Assembly (NCBI GenBank): GCA_016744595.1
Contig: JADGEB010000026.1
Coordinates: forward strand, 1 to 45,772
DNA length: 45,772 nucleotides
Source: Desulfuromusa sp.
GTDB taxonomy: Bacteria; Desulfobacterota; Desulfuromonadia; Desulfuromonadales; Geopsychrobacteraceae
Direction of reading: 5' to 3'
Shown: positions 26,892-34,682 of the stretch, one piece after another
Layout: each line of letters begins with the position of its first letter
Numbering within the stretch: position 1 is the first letter of the stretch
Position numbers and translations under genes: made by a program
Notes under the pieces: model-generated
What the model was told of the DNA's origin: nothing
What the model saw: the letters and a program-made list of their open reading frames with translations, nothing else
Database searches by the model: none

Positions 26892-28094
26892 ATGAAAAAT
26901 TACGATTTTATTGTCATTGGTGGGGGTATTGTCGGGCTAGCAACAGCTCGCCAACTACAACTGCAATTCAACAATGCCAGTGTTCTGATATTGGAAAAAG
27001 AACTACGCCTGGCCACTCACCAAACTGGTCGCAACAGTGGCATTATTCACGCTGGGGTTTACTATGCTCCAAGAAGCCTGAAAGCACAATTTTGCAGGGC
27101 TGGTAATATTGAAACTAAAGCGTACTGTAACGAACACGGCATCCCTTTTAAAAACACGGGAAAGTTACTCGTTGCGACCGATGAAACTGATAAACAGAAC
27201 ATGCATGATCTGCTCGAACGCTGCCGCCTCAACGAAATTGAAACGGAAATACTGGATCAAAAGCAACTGAACGATATGGAACCAAACGTCACTGGTGTTG
27301 CCGCAACCTGGGTTCCATCAACGGGAATTGTTGACTACGCTGAAGTGACAAAAAAACTCGCTGAACAAGTTGTTGCGGCGGAAGGAAAAATCCAGACAAA
27401 TTGCCGGGTAACAGGCTTGCACGAAGCCCAAAATATTGAAGTATCAACTACCCAGGGGTACTTTCATGGCAGATTTCTAGTCAGTTGTGCCGGGCTTCAT
27501 TCCGACAGAATCATCCAGATGTTGGGGCAGAAACCAGATTTCAAAATCCTCCCTTTCCGTGGTGAGTACTTTCAGCTACCGGGAGCCAAGAGTGATATCG
27601 TCACCCACCCAATTTACCCGATTCCCAACCCAGATCTGCCATTTCTCGGAATTCACCTGACCCCAATGATCGATGGCTCTCTGACTGTCGGCCCCAATGC
27701 CACTCTGGCTTTAGCCCGAGAGGGCTACAGTCGCTGGAGCATAAATCTTCGTGATATGGTCGATATGTTCAGCTACTCCGGTCTTTATAAACTGGTTATG
27801 AAATATCCTCAGGCAACACTGAATGAGTTAAAAAACTCACTCTACCGACCGGGTTACCTCAAGCTGGTCAACCGCTACTGCCAAGAAGTAAAACTTCAGG
27901 ATCTGCTCCCCTTCCCCTCCGGAGTCCGTGCCCAGGCCGTCAGACCAGACGGGACAACGTTGGATGACTTCGTATTTGTCGAAAGTGAACGCGCATTGAT
28001 TGTCGGAAATGCTCCATCACCAGCAGCAACATCGGCCATGCCAATTGCACGACATATTTGCGAAAAAGTTGGGAACCTTCTCGCCAATCAATAG
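26892..28094 (+). CDS. lhgO: L-2-hydroxyglutarate oxidase-like FAD protein
   Basis: A 400-residue FAD-dependent oxidoreductase of the DAO family resembling LhgO, which oxidises L-2-hydroxyglutarate to 2-oxoglutarate and passes electrons to quinones. The dinucleotide-binding motif IGGGIVGLATARQL is at residues 8-21, THQTGRNSGIIHAGVYY at ~42-58 is typical of LhgO, and a C-terminal GVRAQAV (~353) with IVGNAPSPAATSA is diagnostic of the subfamily. The start lies 15 bases after the ClC stop. Its substrate is a family inference; the name 'YgaF' is synonymous. Not linked to other metabolism genes here. Confidence 0.88.
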   Translation: MKNYDFIVIGGGIVGLATARQLQLQFNNASVLILEKELRLATHQTGRNSGIIHAGVYYAPRSLKAQFCRAGNIETKAYCNEHGIPFKNTGKLLVATDETDKQNMHDLLERCRLNEIETEILDQKQLNDMEPNVTGVAATWVPSTGIVDYAEVTKKLAEQVVAAEGKIQTNCRVTGLHEAQNIEVSTTQGYFHGRFLVSCAGLHSDRIIQMLGQKPDFKILPFRGEYFQLPGAKSDIVTHPIYPIPNPDLPFLGIHLTPMIDGSLTVGPNATLALAREGYSRWSINLRDMVDMFSYSGLYKLVMKYPQATLNELKNSLYRPGYLKLVNRYCQEVKLQDLLPFPSGVRAQAVRPDGTTLDDFVFVESERALIVGNAPSPAATSAMPIARHICEKVGNLLANQ

Positions 28095-28118
28095 CTATTT
28101 ATCAGCTTAATCTCGATA

Positions 28119-28382
28119 TCAAATTTCTTCACAACATCTTTTTTTTAATTTTCGATCTTCTAAATCCAGATCTTCAGGGCGGTTAAGTGGTTCTTGCCAG
28201 AACCACCTCTGCCCGACCATCCGGCAAACATCCGCTCGGCTAAGCCCGATATCCTTAAGCATTCTTTCGTCCATTTCTAACAGATGTCGCCGCTGACGTG
28301 CTTGTTCTTTTCGGGCTTTAGAGTAGTGGTAGAATCGTCTTAATAATTCATAGACAGCGTTTTTACTCTTCGTTGTTTCCAT
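28119..28382 (-). CDS. DUF1127-domain small protein
   Basis: An 87-residue basic protein with a DUF1127 motif: RRHLLEMDERMLKDIGLSRADV. DUF1127 proteins are small and have been tied to RNA or phosphate/carbon regulation in alpha-proteobacteria, but no general role is known. I start at ATG 28382 because GGAGAGG lies 6 bases upstream; an ATG at 28412 would add ten residues without support. It is divergent from the LysR gene (starts 119 bases apart), which suggests control by that regulator. The C-terminus is basic (RKLKKRCCEEI) with a paired cysteine. Confidence 0.8.
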   Translation of the reverse strand: METTKSKNAVYELLRRFYHYSKARKEQARQRRHLLEMDERMLKDIGLSRADVCRMVGQRWFWQEPLNRPEDLDLEDRKLKKRCCEEI

Positions 28383-28445
28383 GGCCACCTCTCCTATATT
28401 GTTGTTTGACAATCACTATGAAGTCAGGCAACCTATTAATCAAAC

Positions 28446-28483
28446 GAATTGATTTGATCATTACTATCAATTTTTTTGATTCG
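28446..28483. promoter_or_regulatory. Candidate LysR-type binding region
   Basis: Between the divergent DUF1127 and LysR genes, ATTGAT (28448-28453) and ATCAAT (28466-28471) form an interrupted palindrome with AT-rich centre, followed by a GAT-rich stretch. LysR proteins bind T-N11-A dyads in such divergent regions. The match is loose. Confidence 0.3.
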
Positions 28484-28501
28484 AAAGAAAGGGAGACAAA
28501 G

Positions 28502-29392
28502 ATGCTGACAAATATTCCGACCGAACTCTTACGAACGTTCCTTGCGATAGCGGAGACCGGGAGTTTTAGTCAGGCAGCAGAACAAGTTCATCGAACTCAA
28601 TCGGCTATCAGTATGCAGGTGAAGAAACTGGAGGATCTTCTTGGTAAAATACTGTTGAATCGTGAACGGAAAATATCAACATTGACGGCTGATGGGCAAA
28701 TTCTAGCCAATTATGCCAGACGAATTCTCCAGCTCAATGAGGAAGTTGTCTCCTTACTGAAACAGCCGGAACTCTCGGGATGGGTACAAATTGGACTTCC
28801 TGATGATTTTGCACCACGCTTTTTACCGGAAATACTGGCAAGGTTTTCACGTACCCATCCACGAGTACAGGTCAAAGTGATTTGCGAATCGAGTATTGAT
28901 TTATTGAAAAAAATAAAACAAGGAGATATTGACCTAGCCATCACCACGACATTAGAACCAGATCTTGAAGATGCTCTGCTGTTGCGTAATGAACCCACTT
29001 TCTGGGCCTACTCCCCACAGTATTTGGCCTATGAGCAACAACCACTTCCCTTGGCTCTGTTTTCCGGCACTTGCAGTTGGCGGCGCTGGGCAATCAATGC
29101 TCTAGACAATTTACAGATTAATTACCGGATTGCATATTCCAGTTCCAGCCTTATCGGACTACAGGCTGCCGTTAAAGCCGGGCTGGCAATAACCGTACTC
29201 AGCCAAAGTGCTCTCCCTTCCGGGATACAACAAATACCTGCAGATGTGGGCTTTCCTCCCCTGCCGCAAACATCAATTGTTTTACACAAAAGCGCCCAGG
29301 GTAATCAGCTGATTGTTGATTCTTTAGCGGCTCACATTGTTGATGCATTTGGAGTCAATCAGGATATGGGAGAATTGTGTCAGGTTTGCTAA
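28502..29392 (+). CDS. LysR-family transcriptional regulator
   Basis: A 296-residue one-component regulator. The N-terminal winged helix-turn-helix is clear (LLRTFLAIAETGSFSQAAEQVHRTQSAISMQVKKLE, residues ~8-43) and the rest is a periplasmic-binding-like effector domain (GWVQIGLPDDFAPRFLPEIL at ~95). Ligand is unknown. ATG 28502 has GGGAG six bases upstream; the frame open to 28373 is rejected as it crosses the divergent gene start. It probably controls itself and the DUF1127 gene. Confidence 0.92.
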   Translation: MLTNIPTELLRTFLAIAETGSFSQAAEQVHRTQSAISMQVKKLEDLLGKILLNRERKISTLTADGQILANYARRILQLNEEVVSLLKQPELSGWVQIGLPDDFAPRFLPEILARFSRTHPRVQVKVICESSIDLLKKIKQGDIDLAITTTLEPDLEDALLLRNEPTFWAYSPQYLAYEQQPLPLALFSGTCSWRRWAINALDNLQINYRIAYSSSSLIGLQAAVKAGLAITVLSQSALPSGIQQIPADVGFPPLPQTSIVLHKSAQGNQLIVDSLAAHIVDAFGVNQDMGELCQVC

Positions 29393-29544
29393 CGAAAACT
29401 TCGAGAAAATAGAACATATTTTTTAATAATAAAAAGTTTTATGGATAAAAAACTCAAGATATCAATCAATTTGATAACTCAAATTATTTTTTACACATTT
29501 CCAAACGAAAGCGTATACTCCTTGTTAGTTGAAAGGACTTTACT

Positions 29545-29889
29545 ATGCCATTCTCAATCAATTCCAGTGTTTCAGCTCTCCGTGCTCTCGGGAGCAAGCA
29601 AAGTGTCACTGCCAACAATATCGCTAACAGCGAAACCAAAGAGTTCAAGAAATCGACAACTCTTCTGGAAGTGGGTTCAAACGGAACAGTCAGCGCTAAG
29701 ACTCAACCGGTCAACACTCCTGGGACGATGATTAATCAGCCAGACGGGTCGCTGGAAGAAATGTCCAATGTCGATCTTATTCAGGAAACAACTGAGATGA
29801 TCACAACCAGAGATGCCTACGAAGCCAACCTGAAAGCCTTGAAAATCAGCACAGCTATGGAAGATACGGTTCTGGATTTGATAGGCTAG
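29545..29889 (+). CDS. Solitary FlgC-like flagellar basal-body rod protein
   Basis: A 114-residue protein with the two flagellar rod signatures: an N-terminal helix with ALGSKQSVTANNIANSETK (rod/ring N-terminal motif, residues ~15-33) and a C-terminal helix SNVDLIQETTEMITTRDAYEANLKAL typical of FlgC/FlgG-family C-termini. FlgC is normally ~135 residues and encoded beside flgB and fliE; here the gene stands alone. AAAGGA precedes the ATG. It may be a real rod protein placed away from the cluster or a divergent paralogue. No other flagellar genes are in the window. Confidence 0.82.
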   Translation: MPFSINSSVSALRALGSKQSVTANNIANSETKEFKKSTTLLEVGSNGTVSAKTQPVNTPGTMINQPDGSLEEMSNVDLIQETTEMITTRDAYEANLKALKISTAMEDTVLDLIG

Positions 29890-29953
29890 ACCTTTATTCC
29901 GTCTCAAATTCCTTTTTTGTCACATTCACAACACGGTGAACATCACTGAGACA

Positions 29954-30112
29954 TCATCGGTTCTCCGGGTGTTTACTGGCACATTGACATCCATTCTGCT
30001 TTTTTGCTGCAACAATCTGGCGCAGAATAGTAGATTGCCCTTGATGTTCCCGAACATCCTGCTGAATATCCTCTACCGTATACTCAAAGCAGTAGCATAT
30101 AATTTGACTCAT
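29954..30112 (-). CDS. 52-residue CxC/CxC protein, putative [2Fe-2S] BFD/CopZ-zinc-like
   Basis: A short gene of 52 residues. It starts MSQIICYCFEYTVEDIQQDV, has QSTILRQIV in the middle and ends NGCQCASKHPENR. Cysteines C6 and C8, then C42 and C44 give a CxC-x33-CxC pattern. Together with Y-T-x-E-D-I and a 'T-I-L-x-x-I-V' helix this resembles small BFD-like [2Fe-2S] or CopZ zinc-finger domains. Its ATG (30112) overlaps the TGA of the SLC12-type gene as ATGA, so it is translated by coupling. A regulatory or electron-transfer role near the transporter is possible, not shown. Metal or cluster content is inference. Confidence 0.75.
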   Translation of the reverse strand: MSQIICYCFEYTVEDIQQDVREHQGQSTILRQIVAAKKQNGCQCASKHPENR

Positions 30113-32664
30113 TTTTCATCCTCAGACAGGTGATATTTTTCCTGTAACTGCTCTAACTCATTCTGTGCATCTTCAAATTTTGCATCTGCCTTAGCTGCAC
30201 GTCGAGTGAGTTTATCTAGCTCTGCCCTGGCGACTTCCAGTTCCTCATGCAGAAGCTTAAGTTCTTCTGCAGAGGGATTCTCATGCCGGACTTCAAGCAA
30301 TTTCTTCAAGTTCTGTTCGAAAGTGATCCTTACTTTATCCAACTCTGTTTCTGCATCTGCAACCCGCTGCTCTGCGACAACAAGTAGATCTTCTGCCTCA
30401 GCTAACTGACCAGCAATTCCGGCATCTGGCTCAGCATCCAACTGGATATCGTGAGCAGCCAGAACCATGGCCACCATTGGTAATTTTTGCAACAGAGTAT
30501 CAACTGGATTACCATTACTGGCAAAGATATTTCCTTTTTTAAGAATCACCGGAAGAAAAACCAAACTGGATCCTTTTGAATGAGCAATAATCGTTTCAAT
30601 CTCACGATCTTCGACAATTACCGCCTCAGCAGTTATTCTGACTTGGTCTAATTCTTCAAACAATGCCTCTTTTGTGACCTGAGGGTTATTCTTCTCGACT
30701 GGTAACAACACTCGCAAGGTAGCACTTGACCAAAAAGGATCTCGTGTCATTAAATACCCAAACAGCAACATCAGGGATCCGTTAGCATCCCGCTCGTACC
30801 AAATATCAATCTGACGCTGGTCTGGCGGCTGATTCTGAAGTTTCTGCCAGTCACTCTCCCCTGCATCTATAATGACCAGATTGTAGTCAAGCCTTAACGC
30901 CATCCTTAAAATCCGGCCATAAGTTTTTAAGTTTCCGCTGAAAAATTTCTCCAAATAAAAGCTATGGTGATTAAATAAAATGGTATTGGCACGCAATGGT
31001 CCAATCCCAAAAGATTGCAGCAACACCGAACTTCCACTTTCAAAGTCAGGGGCAGTTACAACCAGAGGAAAGATCTGAGTTCCACTGTTACCAATATCTT
31101 CATAGAGCTCGTGTTCTGCCTGCTCTTTCTGTTTATTCAGCTGAGCACCCTGCCCGGTCAACAACCTGACCAATGTCGTCAAGCCACTTTTCCCTTCCAG
31201 CCAGGTCGCAAATTGTAAAAGCAACCCACGCTGTTCGTGTTTGTCAGAAAAAATGAGGATCTGGGGTCGCCAGTCACGGGGATGTTCTAATTCCTGGGAT
31301 ACTTGCAGCAGATGTTCACGAACTTGGTGGAGATGATAGGAACGGCGACTATCGGCCCAACGAGCCCGAGGAGCCGTGCGTTGCAGGTACTGATATAAAA
31401 TATAGAGAACGGCAACCGCCAAAGCGCCCGATTTCCAGTCGATAGCCAGCATTGTCCCCAAACAGATCAACGCCCCAACAAAGCTGATTCGGTGGTGATA
31501 CCATTTAAATCGCGGGCGGAAGGAGGGGCTGGCCGCACGAGCCTCAAAATAAGTTGCATAGTTGAGCAACCCATACGAGAGTAAAAAGAACATTGCGACC
31601 ACGCTGGCAATCAAGTTGAGATTTCCAAGACCAACCGTCAAAATGGCAACCCCAGCCGCAAGCAACACGCCACGTTGCGGATTATTTTCCGAGCCAACCC
31701 CCTTGGCAAAAGGGTTCAAAACAGGGAAAACTTTATCGGCTGCCAATGCTTGCAGAATCCGCGGGGCACCAAGAAATGAGGCCATAGCTGAGGAGAGAGT
31801 CGCGGCAAAAACTCCCGCGGTAATCAAGATGGGCAACCAGGATATTTTGCCCATCGAGTCATAGTCGTTGAGCAAAATATCTTGTGGTAGAGCCCCGGCA
31901 AAGACTAGTGCAGCCCCGAAGTAAACAAGGATTGAGACACCAACGGCCAGAAAGGTTCCCAACGGCAGACTCTTGCCCGGATCTTCCAAATCTCCCGACA
32001 GGCTGACCCCTTGGGTAAAACCAGTGACCGCCGGGAAAAATACCGCAAACAGAACCCAGAAACCTTGATCTGAAGCGACTGCATTCCAATTTTCACGGAA
32101 GATATGATCATCCCATTGAAACAATCCACCGAGAAAAAAAGAAGCTAGAGCCAGACAAAGAATCCCCATGACAATAAATTGAAACCGGGTCGCCCAGTCT
32201 GCTCCTTTCCAAGCCAGAATAAATAATCCACCAATCGCCACAACTGCAATGATCTGAGCGGTTGCACCCTCACCACCAATCAGTCCGGCAAAAATTTCAC
32301 CAAAGCCGGTACAATAAAACCCGATAGATACCGATTGGGCGAGAAAGAGAACCAGGCCAAGGGCACCGCCGAACTCAAGTCCGAGAGTTCGCGAAATCAA
32401 GAAGTAATCGCCACCACCACGTACCGTCAGATTGGTGGCGATTGCAGCGAGCGAGAGACTGGTCAAAACTGAAATCAGATTGGCAATCAAAATAATGAGA
32501 AGAGCTTGTCTTATTCCTCCTGCGCCCACGACATAGCCAAGACGCATGAACAGGATAATGCCGAGAATCGTCAAAACACTCGGCGTAAAAACTCCAGCAA
32601 AAGTCCCCAGTTTGTTATTCTGCTTCTTATCAACAGATTTTTTGTCTGTATCATTTGCCATCAT
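30109..32664 (-). CDS. SLC12/APC-type cation-chloride or amino acid transporter with coiled-coil tail
   Basis: About 851 residues. The first ~430 residues contain around twelve hydrophobic helices beginning GVFTPSVLTILGIILFMRLG, the signature of the bacterial Na-K-Cl cotransporter (SLC12) group of the APC superfamily. A large soluble domain (~440-760) follows, as in SLC12 proteins, and then a strongly heptad-like coiled coil (~765-850, EAEDLLVVAEQRVADAE...). That tail is uncommon in the family. Start: ATG codons at 32664 and 32661 are both plausible; a TTG at 32673 is less so. It lies 35 bases after the DarP-like gene and overlaps the CxC protein by 4 bases. The transported ion is not known. 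Confidence 0.85.
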   Translation of the reverse strand: MMANDTDKKSVDKKQNNKLGTFAGVFTPSVLTILGIILFMRLGYVVGAGGIRQALLIILIANLISVLTSLSLAAIATNLTVRGGGDYFLISRTLGLEFGGALGLVLFLAQSVSIGFYCTGFGEIFAGLIGGEGATAQIIAVVAIGGLFILAWKGADWATRFQFIVMGILCLALASFFLGGLFQWDDHIFRENWNAVASDQGFWVLFAVFFPAVTGFTQGVSLSGDLEDPGKSLPLGTFLAVGVSILVYFGAALVFAGALPQDILLNDYDSMGKISWLPILITAGVFAATLSSAMASFLGAPRILQALAADKVFPVLNPFAKGVGSENNPQRGVLLAAGVAILTVGLGNLNLIASVVAMFFLLSYGLLNYATYFEARAASPSFRPRFKWYHHRISFVGALICLGTMLAIDWKSGALAVAVLYILYQYLQRTAPRARWADSRRSYHLHQVREHLLQVSQELEHPRDWRPQILIFSDKHEQRGLLLQFATWLEGKSGLTTLVRLLTGQGAQLNKQKEQAEHELYEDIGNSGTQIFPLVVTAPDFESGSSVLLQSFGIGPLRANTILFNHHSFYLEKFFSGNLKTYGRILRMALRLDYNLVIIDAGESDWQKLQNQPPDQRQIDIWYERDANGSLMLLFGYLMTRDPFWSSATLRVLLPVEKNNPQVTKEALFEELDQVRITAEAVIVEDREIETIIAHSKGSSLVFLPVILKKGNIFASNGNPVDTLLQKLPMVAMVLAAHDIQLDAEPDAGIAGQLAEAEDLLVVAEQRVADAETELDKVRITFEQNLKKLLEVRHENPSAEELKLLHEELEVARAELDKLTRRAAKADAKFEDAQNELEQLQEKYHLSEDEK

Positions 32665-32699
32665 AGTTACCAAAGATAATTCACGTTGTTGGAAAAGGC

Positions 32700-33206
32700 C
32701 TAATTCTCACCACTTTCATCCCGCAAACGCCGGAATATTTCCCGGTAAGCGCGCCGATCATCATGCTGTTGAACTGACCGAGCTAGACGAGATATTGCCT
32801 TACGATCAATATCAGGGATCAACTCAAGCATTTCGTCAAACGCAACTGCAAAACTATCCGCATCACAAAGTCGGTCACGTAATTTTTCCAGTTTATGGAA
32901 TTGTTTCTTTTCCCCTCGCGTTACCTGATCGAGGTTGGCTAATTGCTTCATCAAACTTTCGAGAGCACCCTCAGACTTCCGTATCATTCCCGCTAGATGC
33001 TTCAACTGACGACGTTGGGAACTATGCCCCTTGGTTACACGGGCTGATTCGGCTTCTTGAGCAACTATAACAGGGAGATCAAGTTGCGAATATTGCTTAT
33101 CACTTAATCCAACCAGTTGATCAGCAATCTGTTCTACCTGTTTTGCTTGTTGCTTTTTTTTAGTTCTGCTCAGTGGCAAATCTTCTTCAACATAATCATC
33201 CATCAT
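32700..33206 (-). CDS. darP: DarP/YjgA-family ribosome-associated protein (DUF615)
   Basis: About 168 residues, highly charged and helical (SRTKKKQQAKQVEQIADQLVGL at ~10-31). The family (YjgA/DarP) associates with late 50S ribosomal subunits in E. coli. Characteristic conserved phrases include LSRTKKKQ, LDLP and GHSSQRRQLKHLAGMIR. GGAG is followed by an ATG cluster; I use ATG 33206, with 33203 as near alternative. It is the first gene of the minus-strand set that includes the SLC12-type transporter. Confidence 0.85.
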   Translation of the reverse strand: MMDDYVEEDLPLSRTKKKQQAKQVEQIADQLVGLSDKQYSQLDLPVIVAQEAESARVTKGHSSQRRQLKHLAGMIRKSEGALESLMKQLANLDQVTRGEKKQFHKLEKLRDRLCDADSFAVAFDEMLELIPDIDRKAISRLARSVQQHDDRRAYREIFRRLRDESGEN

Positions 33207-33287
33207 TTTCATCTCCAAAAAAGTTTCCTCGAAACTAACCTGAGCAGAAGATAGCGGTCAATTGCGAAAATATCTATCTCCCTACTT

Positions 33288-33299
33288 TGGTCATGACCA
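33288..33299. promoter_or_regulatory. Palindrome TGGTCATGACCA between darP and the HDIG gene
   Basis: A perfect 12-base palindrome in the 139-base divergent gap, about 47-58 bases upstream of the HDIG start. Position suits an operator, but no regulator is known and such short palindromes can occur by chance. Confidence 0.3.
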
Positions 33300-33345
33300 G
33301 TTTTTTGCTATGATCCATCAGACTATAAAAACTGGAGGAGCATAA

Positions 33346-33912
33346 ATGAATTACGGTATCACCCGCAAGCGTTCGCTGGAGCTGCTCAATCAATATCTCA
33401 GCACTCCAAATCTGGTTAAACATTGTCTCGCCAGCGAAGCAGTCATGCGCTCTTTAGCTCGTCACTTTTCAGAGGATGAAGATCTATGGGGACTCACTGG
33501 TTTATTGCACGATCTCGATGTCGAACTGACTTTGGATGATCTCTCTCGTCACACCCATGAAACTGTCCGTATCCTGCACCAGGAAGGGGTCGCTGAAGAA
33601 ATTATTGAGGCCATCCGGATGCACAATGAGCATGCACATGACGACAAACGCAGTGAACGCTTCCACCATGCACTGGCTGCTGGAGAAACCATCACCGGAT
33701 TGATCATTGCCTCGGCTCTGGTTTATCCAGATAAAAAACTTGGCAGCGTCAAACCAAAATCGGTTCGCAAAAGGTTCAAGGAAAAACAATTTGCGGCGGG
33801 AGCGAATCGAGAAATCATAGCTGAATGTGAGTTGATTGGCTTAGCCATACCGGACTTCTGCGATCTCTGCCTGGAAGCAATGCAGGGAATTTCTGACGAC
33901 CTTGGCCTATAA
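33346..33912 (+). CDS. HDIG-domain phosphohydrolase
   Basis: A 188-residue HD-superfamily protein. The metal-binding motif LLHDLD (H-D at ~54-55), H26, H68 (RHTHE) and HNEHAHDD supply the usual ligands. The family usually cleaves nucleotide or phosphate esters. The sequence gives no specific substrate. GGAGGAG precedes the ATG. It starts the plus-strand run leading into larB (12-base gap), so it may be cotranscribed with larBC; any involvement in the nickel-pincer cofactor is unknown. Confidence 0.82.
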   Translation: MNYGITRKRSLELLNQYLSTPNLVKHCLASEAVMRSLARHFSEDEDLWGLTGLLHDLDVELTLDDLSRHTHETVRILHQEGVAEEIIEAIRMHNEHAHDDKRSERFHHALAAGETITGLIIASALVYPDKKLGSVKPKSVRKRFKEKQFAAGANREIIAECELIGLAIPDFCDLCLEAMQGISDDLGL

Positions 33913-33924
33913 TCTGGATGAATT

Positions 33925-34680
33925 ATGAATAATAAAGAATTGACCCGACTTCTTCAATCATTGACCGACGGACAAATCAGTATTGAGGATGGTGTTGAAC
34001 GGCTGAAACAGCTTCCATTTGAAGATCTCGGCATCGCCCAGATTGATCATCATCGAGAACTACGGCAGGGAGTTCCCGAAGTTATTCTGGGAGAAGGTAA
34101 AAGCTTGGAGCAATTGAAGACCATCTTAACAGCCATGGTAAAACAAGGTCGAAACATCCTTATCACCCGGCTGGATAGTGAAAAGGCAACTACGCTGTGC
34201 AACCATTTTACAAAAGGGGAATATGATGTTGACGCACGGACATTCTGTCTGGTTCAACAGAAAATAGAGAACACCGGACAAGGTAAAATTCTGGTTATCT
34301 GTGCAGGCACCTCGGATCTGCCTGTTGCCCGTGAAGCGGTGATTACTGCTCGAATGTTGGGCAATGAAGTTGAAGAATTGATTGATGTCGGTGTTGCCGG
34401 AATTCATCGTCTGCTAGCCCGTCAGGATTTGTTGCAGCAAGCAGCAGTATTGATCGTTATCGCCGGAATGGAAGGAGCTCTCCCCTCGGTCGTTGGAGGG
34501 TTGGTCGCCAAACCGGTGATCGCCGTGCCAACCTCAGTTGGTTATGGTGCTTCTTTTGGCGGTATTGCCGCCCTGCTCGGCATGCTAAATTCTTGTGCCA
34601 GTGGAGTCACAGTCGTCAATATCGACAATGGTTTCGGTGCCGCATTTGCGGCCAACCGAATTAACAGAAAGACGAAATAA
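33925..34680 (+). CDS. larB: LarB, pyridinium-3,5-biscarboxylate synthase
   Basis: A 251-residue homologue of LarB, which carboxylates and hydrolyses nicotinic acid adenine dinucleotide in the nickel-pincer nucleotide cofactor pathway used by lactate racemase. The C-terminal half is PurE-like (AIRC domain): ILVICAGTSDLPVAREA at ~115-130, NEVEELIDVGVAGIHRLL at ~150 and AALLGMLNSCASGVTVVNIDNGFGAAFAA at the end. It is 2 bases before larC. larE (sulfur donor) and larA are not in the window. Confidence 0.92.
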   Translation: MNNKELTRLLQSLTDGQISIEDGVERLKQLPFEDLGIAQIDHHRELRQGVPEVILGEGKSLEQLKTILTAMVKQGRNILITRLDSEKATTLCNHFTKGEYDVDARTFCLVQQKIENTGQGKILVICAGTSDLPVAREAVITARMLGNEVEELIDVGVAGIHRLLARQDLLQQAAVLIVIAGMEGALPSVVGGLVAKPVIAVPTSVGYGASFGGIAALLGMLNSCASGVTVVNIDNGFGAAFAANRINRKTK

Positions 34681-34682
34681 AC

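Noticed and set aside
32703..33070. Plus-strand open frame opposite darP/SLC12 genes
   Set aside because: Antisense to conserved genes and lacking family features.
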